A DNA stretch of 64,000 nt, taken from Neelides folsomi (Eukaryota > Arthropoda > Collembola > Neelipleona > Neelidae). Each line of letters starts with the position of its first letter. Position 1 is the first letter of the stretch. The position numbers and the translations under genes were made by a program. The stretch is taken from contig JAQGBZ010000001.1 of the NCBI GenBank assembly GCA_034687125.1, positions 558,001 through 622,000 of the forward strand, written 5' to 3'. The notes under the pieces are model-generated. The model made no database searches. It was not told the origin of the DNA and was given only the letters and a program-made list of their open reading frames with translations. Below are positions 24,801-38,431 of this stretch, piece after piece.

Positions 24801-27800
24801 ACCATATGCCTCCCATCACGCCCACACACACAATTCTCATTTTCTATTTCCGTTCCTGGAATTAAATTAATCTATATATACAACAACCACATTTTATTTG
24901 TATACCAAACTTATACCTCTGTTATAAATATAAGAATAATCATTCATCACCCGATATGTATTCGCACAGATTCTACAAAATTCAGTATATTTATAAGATT
25001 TATTCATACAGACAGAGAGTATTTAATAATACAGGAAATTTATCTAGGCTGTTATAACATATTATACCTATTGCATTAATCCATACAAGGTATATCTATG
25101 CGTATAAAATGCAGCATTTGTTGAACAATCTTTAACGTATTATGTAGAGAATTTATTCACTTTCTTTTATATCCAATATTCTTTCAGGGCATATGAAATA
25201 TTTTATGAATTAATGAATTTTAGCGAATGTGCAAAAAGTGATCCGTTCGATGTGAGGATTGGGATTTGAAAAGAGGGCCAAGAGAACCCTGCATCATAAT
25301 TCCTCATATTTGATCTCATTAAGAGCGTTGGAAATGGTTTACGGTGAAACTTTTCTTCGGATTGGATTTGGATGTAAATGAAGTTTTAGTTATTTAAGAA
25401 ATATTATCCGCCTGAGAGCAGATTCCAATTGCCTTCAACCCAAATTTCCTCACGTAGAGGAAAGAGGAGAAATCTCTGCATTTCTCTCAAATTACACTGC
25501 TATTTTATTGCTAAATTCGAGTATTTTTGCCAAAATGCACCTCGTTTGATTCCATTTTCCTATTTCGCAAAATTACCTCATATTTTAATAATGGACCTTG
25601 AATTTCAATTCAGGGTGTAAGATATGAGTGCTCTGGCGATTGGGATTGAATCCCTGACTTTTGAGTGGAGAGCTCAAATATGGTGAAAGGGGTTTTTGAA
25701 AGAACGTCATTTTAAATCTTGAAATCTACGTGATCCCAAATCTCGAAGGAAAGGAAATATTCAATTTTGGAAAATTGTGTCATAAAGATCATAAATATTT
25801 GATGATCATTTTCCTGGCCCATGCTGCTTAGCATGACAAAGATATTAACCTCCAAATCTACTTTCCAAAGAAAACAAATTCCCCACATTTGAAAGTTATG
25901 TCTGGGATTGGATAAAGGATTCCTAATGGCTCCCTTTTAAATGTATAAAGGAGTAATGGGGAGGGCTTCTTGGAACATTTGGGAATCCAAGTCAAATGGG
26001 TGGGCCAAATGCTTGCGGGTTGGACAGAAATTGAATTTCTCGGGCCTCGGTTCTATGTGGGAGCTCTTAGCATTTTAATTTGGGCCGCCGTTAAAGTCCC
26101 GCTGCTCTTCCAAACCTCTCTCAATGTTTTCTCTCAGAGACGGAAATTGGTCTCTGATCGGTTCAAGCAGTGGTGATTTATGAAGGTTTTCCCTATCAAA
26201 GTCTCGGAGAGGCGAAGGCTCGAAGAAGACCCTCGGCCCAAAGATCCTGATCAAAAGTTCAAAAGTCAATAAAGCAGAAAGAAGAGAAAGAGAATTTCGG
26301 AGTGAGGGAGATTATTTTGAATCAGGGAGTAGTGGAGCAGACATCCTTTTTACAGTCCGCTCCTCCCAGCCTTCTCAATTCAACTTGAAGGGACTCCTAT
26401 CCATTTCGCCTTTTTTCCTTTTTCTTACGGCTCGGGCTAAAAGAAACTCCTTAGCTTTGCAACCTCCAACATTAGAACCTCACAATATACTTTGAGGAGA
26501 CTATAAAAGGATCTCATCTCACATTCTTATACTTAGTCAGACATTTTTATAACTCTTATAAATATACATCTATAATGGTCTAGCTGGTTAAAATGAAAAT
26601 GGAGATCTTGGTTCGAATTTCTAAGATCAGCTTAGATCCTAATTTTAACAAAAGTAAGAGGATAATAGTTATGGTATATCAATGAGAGAAATTCCCAACA
26701 CTCGTCCCCATTCTCCAGCGGCTTAGGACTCTCCGAGGCCTCTGCAATTTCAAGGAAGGGAAAACGAAGAAGGGAAGAGTTAGTGGGATGGGGAATGGGC
26801 TGAATATCGACGAGAAGAGTTGGGAAGTTTGTGAAAGATATCTCCGGAAGTCTTGCTATGAAATCGGATACAAGGCGGAAACTCCTTATTTGCCTCCTTA
26901 TGGGGACGTTTCACTCCTTTTGACTCCAATCACATGTAAATTTCCTTCATAGTCCCCCTGGTCCCACTAGAGAACTCGAACAACTCGAAGGAACTACACG
27001 AAACAGAGGAATCCTGCAGTTCCAATTTCCATCCTCCATGTCATTGGCGATGTCCGAGAGGCGTCCGATGAATCTACAAATCTCGGGTTTTATTTCTCAT
27101 TTCCACATTTATTGCTCAGAAAGCGGGCCAGAGGTTGGTCCGGCAAACCATCAATAAATTTCTCTCGTATAACACAAAGGAACTCTCCGCGTATCCTTGT
27201 TCCTTTTACCAAGACCGACCTCGAACAACAAAGAGACTCTTCTTTTATATGCCTAAATACGTCTATAACCTCGGACGTATGTTTAACTCCTCTTGTAAGG
27301 CAGAGTCTGGAATGGAGAAAAATCTTTTTCCAAAAATACATTACATTTCACGTAACATATAATTTCAAATATATAAGGTCATTTTTGGCAAAGGAGAAAG
27401 GTCAGATATCTATAAATATAAAAAAAGGTTCCAAAAAGTAGTCTGTGGATATAATGCTCGTTTTGAAAAGAGATAAATCCCTCTGTAAACCCCGCCTTCT
27501 TTTCTTTCTGGCTTTTGACTCTCTCTCAAGCTCTTTGGATAAATATTGGCATCGGGTTCATTAAATAAATATTTTTTTCCACAAAAGAGAAAAAATTCTT
27601 TCCCAATGGAATTACTACCAAAGAAATTGAAATTAAAGTTCAGACATAATATGAGTTTGTTTTCATAATGGAGAAAATAATGGAGTGGTTTGAATCAGTT
27701 TTTAGCATTATGCCTATACCTGCATGTAGAGATTGTTTGAAAGTTAGAGAAAACTATATTAAGGAACTATGCGAGGGATATTTAAATTCAATAGGGTGGA

Positions 27801-30800
27801 TAATGTTATGTTAGTTATTTCTTCCTTCCGTTTTGCTCTTGGGTTGACGAGGAATTTAGAAAATTAGAATTAAAATTTGGAGCATTTCATTAGAGCTTAA
27901 GTCGAAAGTCTCCTTTGATCTCACTTTGTGTTCCAACATCATTTCCATTTTCATACAATATATTTCAATTATATTAGCAAGCTGGGATTCAAACTTTAAA
28001 AGGGCAAGTTAAAAGGAGATTAAATGCTTCAATTTTACGCCCCCATTTCTCTTTACGGGCCTTGAAGTACCTTTCGTGGTGGAATTGGCAATTTGTAAAA
28101 GCACGGAGCTCGGAGGCTGAGGAAGGGAATTTTGATTTATTAATCAATATCGTTACTCACAAGCCTTATTACATATTAAATGCATAATAAATAAACCGAC
28201 ATTTCTTTTCAACCGGAACCCTTCGTATAAATTTATATTTAATAATCTCGGTTATTTAACTCTCTCAAAGAGAAAATTGCATTTTGAGGAAAAAGTTATT
28301 GAGGCGGGAATTCGGAATTAATGAGTCGGATCTCGAGTTTAAAAAAGGTTAAATCAGGCTTTTTAACTCTGATAGTTTTTCATGCCTTAAGGGTTGTTGA
28401 AACTAATAAGGTTTAAATCATGCCGTGGAATCATTTCGTAATTCCCCTCCACTGGCTTTGCATTCACTCGCTTACCTATGTAAATATTATTCATACGCAC
28501 ACACATTCAAATGGTATTGTACCGATGAAGTCAATGTACAATGTTTCACATTTGGAATACATAATAAATGCCCAAAGACATTATTTGCTTTCTACACATA
28601 TTTCCTTGTTATACATATTCATCTAACATTAAGTATATAACTAATTTACATATTTGCCAAACCATATTAATCTAAAGGTATTCTATAAATGTAGTGTAAA
28701 TAAATATTTCGCATTTTTTCCCTTTACTACTTTCTCCATGTTTGGATATTTTGAATAGATCTATGATACAATATATGTGGAATTATTTTTATCTTTATTA
28801 GAATGATATTGTGATTTTAGAATAAATTCTCCAAGATTGAAATCACGCTTTGCATTGTACCAGTTTGTTCGATGTGAAAATCAATACATATTTTGGTTAG
28901 AGAAGAACAGTTTTTGATTAACTTGTCAGATTCGTTTTTTCATATTGTCTGAAATGGTTTCTTATTGAGAGATTTGCAGTTGACGCATTCTATTCATGTG
29001 TAGAGTGTGTGTGTGTGTAATCTTCCATATTTATGAGCTACCAAAATACTATATCTTTCAGCTTATAAATAAAACATCAAATGCCTTTACTATAAGAATC
29101 ATCTTTATCATAATATATCTTTAATATTACTATGTATGTGCATTACAAGCAACACAATGGGTATAACAGTATAATTTTGTAATACTCTATTTAGAATTTA
29201 AGAGTTTTTTTAAATCTACTTTGAGCGCGTATTTTGTATAGTGTACGCGATATGGGATTAAGTTTACTATAAGTTATGTAATAGTTATATGTATAATATA
29301 TTAGAAGAGAAAAATAATGGAATTTCTTTCAGAGTTGTTTATATTTATATAAAAGATGTGAAAAGTCTTAAAAGCGAAGGGCTGAATGCAATTACTAAAA
29401 TTCCTCTGTCTGCTTTCCCCTTTTCAATTTAACATCAAAAGAAATGAGTCAATATATTTAAGGGAAGTGCTGAGATAACAAGGAGAAGTCTAAGGATTTA
29501 AATAAGACTGCGTATGGTATTCTCTCATTTTGCTAAAAAGAGACTGCAATTTCCAAACGGGACGTGAAGGGATTTTAAGGAGGGCTGATGAGCCAAGTAT
29601 GTGTCCAGATCAAGTTAGTATTCCACTCAGCCTTTGATCTCCGATCCTATCGCCTTTGAGGGGCTAAAGATTCAAAGGAGTTTTTTAACCAAAATCTCTC
29701 TCAGAATTCTCCGCCCAATCTTCGAAGTTTGGACGGTTAGAAATACTTCTGGTCTTCGAGAAAAGATCTCCACCAGATCTTCCGCACGGATCTTGCACCA
29801 AAGATCCACTACAGATTCGGAAAGGTCATATCCATACATATTTAAAAGCAGGAAACGAGTCCCGCCAGTATTCCAATGTCTCCTTTGTTGGCTCCTTATT
29901 CCGCTGAGCCCGCAAGGATTTGTCAGAGTGAGAAGAGCTGGGCAAGTGAGAGCGACAGCATTTTTCGGAACAGGCCTTAAATATTGGATTTACCCTAAGC
30001 CGGGCATCAAATGACTCCACCTTAATTGAGCTCTCCTGGAAGATTCATTGCATGCAGGGGACAAATAAGGAGAAAATAGGGGAGTCGACCGCGGGGTTTG
30101 GGAGAATGAAGTTCCACTGTCATCACCCACTCGGAGGATACACACGGCTCACTTTTTTTCCTCTCACTCATCATTCCCTCTGAATTTAGGAAAAGCATTT
30201 GGCTTTCGCCCAATCTATTTACCTGCCACTCAACAAGACAAATGGGTTTCTAACAGGAGTCATGAGTGAGTTTGTTCTTCTAAACCAGTCAATTTATTCA
30301 TTAGGAATTTTTTTCACCTCATCCCTCAATCCAATTCTTGAAACTTACATGTATGTACCTATGTGGAAGAATAGAGAAAATTGAAAATATTCGAATAAGA
30401 AAACCCAAATTGCATGTAGAAAAAGTGGAATTCTTTACAATGGTGGAAAATGAAAGAAATTGGCGAAATCGTTCCCAAAGTCAAAGATGAAAAGTCTGAA
30501 ATGAAAGAGAAAGAGGAGAATGAGAGAAGATGAAAATGAGAGTGATTGAATTGAAACCCCGCCTTTCAGCTCTTGGACCAATTGAGCTCCAATGGGTCCA
30601 AAGAGCCCCAAAGGCGGTCGAGACGGATTAAATCCCGAGGACTCATAATCCGTCTCTTTACCCAAAAGCCCTTGTTTTCCTCCCAGCCCCGCTCACTCAA
30701 TATTTAAGTGTGGGAAATCGGAGTTTAAATCAGAGATTCCTCATGGAAATGAGTTCTTGGCAATGAGGAACCTTCATTTGAACCTTGATTTAAGGGAGGA

Positions 30801-32327
30801 TTTAGCTTTTGAAATGTAACAGCTGCATCGGTTCAGAACCAACTCCACAGGCATCACCAGGGCTTGAATATTCTAACTAGGAAGAGATATGAGAAATTGT
30901 ACCATGGCGAGATTGTGAATTGAAAATGGAAACATCTGCCGAAAGCTGATGCGGAGCCAACTAAATTGCACAACGGAGACAAAACTCGGGCTTTTCATAA
31001 CCTTCAACTCAAAACCCATTTTTCTTGATTTGTAGGGGAAAGTTAAGGAGAGATAGTTCCAAAGAGAATGTATAATCTCCAATTGCCTTTCATCTAATTT
31101 TCTCCAGGCGCGACAAAGTCCGAGTTAAACCGAGTTTTATAAAATATATACCCATATCATACATGTATCTTTACATCTTGCTCCGCAGGTCTATCTTAAT
31201 GGCTTAAGATTATCATTATCATATTTCTTTCCCGTGCGTTGGGAAGTATAACTCATATAAAGTTATTTAGTTCTTGGCCCTATCTTCTTTGACATTCGCA
31301 TTATCCCTTAATTTGTTATTTTCATCAGGGAGAAAGCGCAGAAAGGCTTAATTTATGCTTCCAACATTGGTTTCTTACGGATTAGGATTTTTCCTCATGT
31401 AATTTATATCAAAGTTTTTGATTCGCTGTTTTTATCCAACAAAATTGATTGAAAAAGTTTGGATGGAAATTTATTAAAAACGATTTATTCTTGTAGAACA
31501 TCTCACCATCTGACGAATTATCCTGCTCGTGTTTTCCTTTTAAAGCCCTAGAGACTTGTGTGAGTCTGGTGACGTGAGTCAACGCATTAAAGAGTTTGAA
31601 CAGGATAATTCAATTTATGAAGGTGATAAGTCGATAAGTAATAAAGTAAATTATGGGCTGCCGTTAAGTTTAAAATTGAGAAAGTAACTTTTACTCCTTT
31701 CTCGGTTACTTTCTCTCCTTTCTCTTTCACTCTATTCCCCTAATTCTATGGGGGAGAATAGGAGAAAGGGAATTTAAAGGGAGTAAAATACAGTGAAGTC
31801 TGAATGGATATTATGAGTATCTTCTCAAGTGCACATAAACTACATTCCACCTTTTATGAATTCATCTTATTGGGGGAGAGATATGAAAAGGAATTCAAAC
31901 TTTTGTCGCCCAATTCCTCTCTCTTGCTCTTCCTCAACTCCATTCAGAATAAGCTTTTGTATAAATGCCGAGTCGAGACAATATTGATTTTTTAAAGATT
32001 TATTTATCAAATAAGAGGGTCATATTGTTATATGCAAAATGCAGTAGGTCTAGAAAGAACTAGGTCGTGACAACCTTCTTCTTTTCCTCCACCTAACATC
32101 CTTTAAAGGTATAAGACCTCGGAGTTTCTTTGAAGACTAAAGTTGAATGGGAGAATCTTTGGCAGTTCCTCAAAATTTATCTGGTGCAAGGGGAAGGAAG
32201 CGTCTTGAACTCCTCTACTTTCAATCACTTTCAATGTCCCTTCGCATTTCCCACCTCATTCGGTTTAAGCCGGTAAGCGTCGTTGTATCATTTGGATCCA
32301 AATTGGATGAGTCGCCAAGGTAGGGAA

Positions 32328-32395
32328 AGCTTTGAATTCCCAAGCTTTGAATCTCGAGATTTCACAGCTTTGAGTCTCTTAGCTTTGAATCTTCT
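32328..32395. repeat. AGCTTTGAATCTC repeat cluster, 38-bp higher-order period
   Basis: AGCTTTGA starts at 32328, 32343, 32366 and 32381: spacings of 15, 23 and 15, i.e. two copies of a 38-bp unit each holding two related halves, with mismatches. No gene lies here. Confidence 0.65.
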
Positions 32396-35300
32396 TGAGT
32401 CTCGAAGCTAAGGAAATGGGAGGGTGTGGAAATGAACTGGGTGTTAGTGGAGAGGAAAAGAGGAAGGAGAAGATCCGTCTCCCAAACTACCTCTCATGCA
32501 ATATGAATTGAGGGAGAGCGGAAATTTCGTTCTTCGAACGACCGGATTTCCATTCAGAGCCTTAACTTAATCAGTTTTCCCACAAGAAGAACAAATCTCG
32601 GTTCGGATCACATTCTTCCCAACTTCCCAAACTTTCTTCCTCGTTAAATATTTATCTTTTAACTTACCTCGCCACACACCACGCATAAGGAAGGCTCGTG
32701 ATATCCTCCATTGGTCTATTATTATCTATGCACAAAATTCATAAAATTCACACTTCGACAAATTGCGGGGAAAGGTTTCGCCCGGGAAAGGAGGCATAAA
32801 TTTAAACAAAGGCAATTAAAATAATGCATGGGTTGTTCCTCATAAAAATCTCATTAGGAACGGCTTGGTGTTAATGTAGACATTATGTAAGACATCATTT
32901 ATGCAAAACTGTAAGACATTCAGACTTGGAAAGAATGATCCATTAGCTAAAAATTCAAATGCTTAAGGAAGATCCTTATATAAAAGCAACCTGAAAGAAT
33001 AATGAAGAAAAGGAGGAAATTTATATGTGGAAGTAATAGGGCATTTTTCGAAAAGTCATTTTCCCTGTCGAGGACGAGGACGTCTAGAATGGCGAGAACG
33101 AGAGATGTGTCGGGTGGAATGATTATAAATGAATGTGAGTGGGGTTGAAGGAGAGAAAGAAAAATGGAATAATTATAGCCAAGGAGGAATCTTGTGGAGA
33201 TATCATTGAGCGGGAGGGCGGGTAAAGTGATGAGAGCCGTTCTCAAGACAGAAGGCTTCACTCTCTCACCCATAATCTCCTCATTACTTTCTCTCTAGGA
33301 CCTCGATGAAAGAACTCCGACATTCCCGGATATTCCAAGCGGGTATTTTTGGAAAAATTCAATTTTGCACTTGAGTGTCTCTTAATGTGAAGTTCCTTCA
33401 AGAGGGTGCCAATAATGAAAGTGAAAGATATTTATTGGATTTCTCATCGTTTGAGCAAATTTCTCTTTTTGGTCATTAGCCGCCGCATTAGCTCTTCGGG
33501 AATCACCTTAGATGAGGAAGACACTTTAAGTTATTTTCACCATTTCCCCTCTTCCTCATTTTCTCCTTCACTTCCTCATTTTCTTCCTTTTCTCATCCCT
33601 CAGTTAAACGAGGATTGGATGATTTTTCCCATTTTGGCATGGAGTTTGAATGACCCGCGGAGCTGAGATTGAAGACATAAAAACTTTCCTTTTTAGTGAA
33701 GTAATATAGCAGAGTTAGGCCCAGGGATTAGAGGAAGGAAGATAGGACATTTAATTTTACATGGATTCCCTCACAAAGGAGGTTGGGAGTTTGGGTGGGC
33801 GGATTGGTGATACAATTTGAAAGTTTTTAGTGTTGTTCCTAACTATGTATTTACTTCCCTTTCATGCAGCATAAAAGCCATCAAGTTTTCATCCTAATTA
33901 CCGAGACTCTTTCTATAATGTGATAGACGTCGTAACTTCCCTCGCCCACCCCAGACGCGATGAGGAAGTGGGAAGGGCCCAGACAAGAACTCTAATTCTA
34001 TCATAAAATAGAATGTAGAGCGTAATTCAAACCCGGGTTCTCTTCCTTTCTCTTCCGGTCGCTACATCTAATAGTCTCCATAATACGAGTACTCGTAATA
34101 ACACATGTCCGACTCAAACTTGGCTCTATTTTATAACATCCCTTTGTATTCTTTACTTCCAAGCCTGATTCAATTTTTAAACCACTTTAGCTAATCCGAT
34201 TCTGATTTTTTTTACAAAGTTCTGAGCAAATTATCTTATATTCTCAAACATGCAAAGTAGCAAGTTTTTTACAAATAAATCTGAAAAAATCTGAAAAATC
34301 TAATTAGGCGGAATTATGCCTGGTATTAACTAATATACGTATATTAATTATAATTTACAATTTATTACATACTCTTTGTGTTAAATACTCTTTGTTTAAT
34401 TATTTCTATAAATAAATACTTTAATGAATTTTTGTAAAAATTTTCCTTTCGTATTGTTTAGTTTTTAGTTTTTCTTTTTTGTATTTACAAAAGACTTTGA
34501 AATTGAGTAAACAGGTGAAATAAGTAAAGAGCAATTGTTCACAAAGCAGAAATTGAAATGGTCTTTTTTATATCTCTCTTAGTTATTGAAGTGAGATAAA
34601 AGGAAAATGTTGGAGTACTTGACCCCCGGACTGTGAGCAGAGGTTTAATGGAAAGAAAGGCTAAACTGTTTACTTTCATGTTTATGCTCCCCAGTCATTT
34701 TCAGTTAAAGGAATAAAAGTTTTATTTCTGGTCACATGAGTTAGATTTTATTGTTGGACTTGAGCCGAAAAAAATCGATGAAGACAAGTCCGCTTGGCGA
34801 AGTTGGAAAAATGAAGAGACATTTTGTAAATGCCAAGTATGCCGTAAAAGGATGTTCGAATGGAGAAGAGCCAACTTAGGTTTACTTTAAACTTTCCAAA
34901 GGCGGAAGAACATTTGAAATTGCATAACGGGGAATTTGAATTCCCTTCCCTTGTTCTCGGTGAGTGGTGGGGAAAGGAGTGGGGAATGCAAGGAGGGAAA
35001 TTCGCATCCAATAAGGGACACTTTGTATTTAGTGGGCTTTAAACTAAGGAGGAAACATGGCCCCTCAAATAAATAGAGAAGGAGAAGAAAAGGTAAATAA
35101 TCATCAGGAGAGGGCAAAGAGCCGGAAAATTTGTCTTAATTAAACCCATTGCGTTCTCATGTATTAATCCCGCAAATGCATTCTGAATTTCAAGTTCCGC
35201 CACCAGACCTTTCATTGGGGATTATCTTTTTCACTACTAAATTCATCACAAACGGAGCGGAACAATTTAATAAACATTGCATATTTGCCTTCTCCAACAT

Positions 35301-36042
35301 ACACACATACATACCTTTACATCCTCATTTTATAGACATTGACGAAGTTAAGCTTCAATTGACAAGTCTATAAAGTATAGAATTAATAGTCAAAGTAAAT
35401 ATTTATTACAAAGTGAAGTAACATCATGAATACAAAGTTAGTACATATATCTAATAACAAGTATTGAATTCCATCTGACATACAATTCACAAAGAAATAC
35501 TAAAATTTGGAAAACAAAGAATTTTCTATCTGAAGATAAAATGCTTTGGATGCAAAAAGGGAAATAATGCTTTCACCCGCGCATTTCTAAAACAAGAGAT
35601 TCTCTTTGAACTCATATTATTGCTCCTATTTGATCAGCCCTTTGAATTTCACAATGCGTGTGATCGCAACCAGCACAAGGGAAGAAATGGAAATAGAAAT
35701 TTAAACTGCAATTTCAAATTCGGCTGACTCTCCCGTTTCATGTTCTTGTTTACTGTCATTTCATAGGGAAGCCCAGAAACCGCTCTTAATTAAACTGATA
35801 AAAACATCCATGGCCACATTTCATTTAGATCCGTGTTTCATTTCCGCTCCGACCACCTCAATAAATGAAACCGAAGTATATTTTCATCAACTCCTAATAT
35901 TCATTCACTCTACATCTGTATATACCTTTTATGGTCCAAATAAACGTCGGGTTTTGGTAATCAACAAACAAAGTGAGGTTATGATTTATAATTACGCGGG
36001 CGCATGTTTTACCAGTCTTAAATACACACTACATACATTGAA

Positions 36043-36086
36043 CATTAAAAGGCCCATTAAAAGGCACATTAAACCCAACATTAAAA
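36043..36086. repeat. 12-bp tandem repeat, four copies
   Basis: CATTAAA starts at 36043, 36055, 36067 and 36079, an exact 12-bp period. The spacer between copies is AGG-rich in the first two and has drifted in the last two. Confidence 0.7.
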
Positions 36087-36271
36087 CATTATGCTATTAA
36101 ATAACACTAATTTTTCACTATTTATGCAGTTTCCCTCATTAGGAGATAAAATCAAGTTATCATATTATTATTTTAGTGGTTTTATATTGTCTGTAAAAGG
36201 AACAAGAAAATGGAAAATACATACGAGTACATTATATAATCTTTCCATGAAAGTAATCTCGGTTTTGGCTG

Positions 36272-36343
36272 ACGCATTAAAGATACCAAAAATAAGGAAT
36301 TTAACGCACGCATTAAAGATCCCCAAACAAGGAATTGAAATTC
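36272..36343. repeat. 36-bp imperfect tandem duplication
   Basis: ACGCATTAAAGAT at 36272 recurs at 36308, followed in both copies by a CCAAA...AAGGAATT segment. It shares the CATTAAA core with the 12-bp array 200 bp upstream. Confidence 0.65.
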
Positions 36344-38399
36344 ATATATGAGAGGAATTTGCATACAACGCGGGTTGTATACGCATACGCGCAAATCAAT
36401 TATTTTATTAATGGACGGTCATAAATCATTTGAGGAATTTGAGTAAGGGTGTAAATGGGGCTTTTGTGTTAAGAGGACAGAGGTTTTTGCATGAGGAAGT
36501 TGGTTAGGAAATGGTGGGAGTGAATGAGAGAGTGATTTGACATTAAAGAAGAGAATTATCCGTCCGAGAGCCCCCAATTGATAAAACCGGATGAGAACTA
36601 ATGGAGAAGGGGCATAAAGTGGGGATCTGGAGAAGAGCGGAGGATGGAACGAGAGTCGGAAGCATTAGGAGTCTCATGAGTTCCTCTTGTAGAAATTCCC
36701 CTTGGTATGGATGAATTGTGATATTTGGAAGTTGATTCTTCTCTCATTCGCGTCTCCAAGTCCTCCTGAGGAAAAGGAGGAGGAGAAAAGGGAAGGGAGA
36801 GAGGAAGGAACAAACAAGGGAAAAGATCTCATTTCGATTCCACTTGTATTCTCTCAAAAAGCTACTTAGGGAAGAAAGGACTTTGGAAACAAAGGGGTTC
36901 TTTTGGATTCAGAGAGGTTTGGGAAGAAAAAAGGATTTTATTTGGTTCGAGTTGTCTTCAGGATCCGTCTTGGTCTTGGCAGATGTCAGGGAAATAAACA
37001 GAGTTTGGATTGCGAGAGTCGGCCCTACTTTTAATTAAAATCAGTCTCACCAGACATTTAATTTCAACCCACATTCCGCTCCTACCTGGGTTGTAATGGA
37101 GAAGCCCCCCGCCATTCCTAAGATAAATTTAAAGCCCCCATTCATGCCGCTCTAATTCCTCCTCTCGCCTCGCACGTTACTCCTCGAAAAGAGGGAAATT
37201 TAAACCTTAATCTCATTTTGTTTCTAAGAACTTGTCCTTTTCATCCGCCAGGACTTGCAAAAAACTATACTTATTCTTTACACAAAAGTACTACAAAACC
37301 AGTACAACTATTATATAAATAGCATAACTACCAACTTGTAGTTTTGGTATAAGATTTTTCTACTTTTTTTACTTTCTTGACTAGTTTTTTTGTAAGATTT
37401 CTCCCACTTTTAATATTTGAGTGTAGTGGTGGGGGCAATGGGACGGAACGGCTTTCATTCCTTGCCCGTTCTCAAAATGCATGAATGGAGGAATCTGTTG
37501 AGGTTCTAATTTGTTGGCCAACTTGGAGTCTTGGAATCCGAGTTTCTCTTTCCTGCTGACCCATGAGGTTGATAACGGCTAGGCTGAGAAACCCAACAAC
37601 TTCTCCTTTTTCATTCTCGACTTTCACACAACATTGGGTGCTGTCTGAGAGAGAAATTTCTGGGCGAAATTACTTTTCCTTAAGGCCATTGTGAAAGGAA
37701 CTATTCACTCACTCAGATAGCCTCACACTCCTCTTTTATAGAGATTCAGTAATGCTAGAAGGAGTTGTTAAAGGATCTCTTAAGGATATAACTATTACAT
37801 ATCATGTGACCTGTACAAGTATTTACAGATGATGTATATAGGAAATGTATATTGAGTTTATAGAAGAAAGGATATATAGAATATAGAGCTCGAATATACT
37901 GATAGAAAATTCGAATTTGCAAGGTTGTATTTAGTTTATATGGATCTTGTATAGGGCCTTTGTTTTAATCCAAACACACCTGGGACTTCATTTCTTTTAT
38001 CATGATGAGGATGTTGAGAGGGCGGTTTAAACTCCCCGCCCAACACACCTCATTAATATCAGGGTCTCTTTTCATTCAGTAAGTGGAAGTGATAAGGACG
38101 GGAGGAGAATTCTATGGCTTATTCCTTACTTATCAAGTTGATCAAAACCTTCCTCTTACCTCGTTGTTTCGCCTTTGTTTGGGAGATCGAGGAGCTGGAG
38201 AGCCTTCGTTGTTAATTTGAGATAAAACTTTCCTCGCCCTATCTCCCCCTAATGGAGTGCGGAGAGAATATTGGCTACCTCAATGGAACAAAGGTTTATA
38301 ATTTAGAAATTAATTGGGAACGTCTCCTGTTATAAGCCACCAGAGAGCCTTTCAACTCCCACGGTCCATCTCCCTCATTCTCCCTTTATTTTCCCTTTA

Positions 38400-38431
38400 C
38401 TCTCCCGTAACTCTCCCGTTACTCTCCCGCA
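38400..38431. repeat. 11-bp tandem repeat, three copies
   Basis: CTCTCCCGTAA, CTCTCCCGTTA and CTCTCCCGCA follow one another from 38400 in a pyrimidine-rich tract. A minisatellite-like run; no coding role seen. Confidence 0.7.

Noticed and set aside
26502-26509. TATAAAAG on the plus strand as a promoter of a small gene
   Set aside because: Only a 31-codon frame follows, with no signal peptide or clear splice partner; the octamer recurs by chance in AT-rich DNA.
26580-26620. tRNA- or SINE-like pair of boxes (TAGCTGGTTAAA and GGTTCGAATTT)
   Set aside because: The boxes start about 29 nt apart instead of about 44, and no anticodon stem, acceptor stem or SINE tail could be drawn. At most a decayed remnant.
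29005-29018. (GT)7 microsatellite
   Set aside because: Too short to be informative.
37733-37740. Minus-strand TATAAAAG followed by an ATG in good context
   Set aside because: The frame after it ends at 21 codons with no convincing donor.
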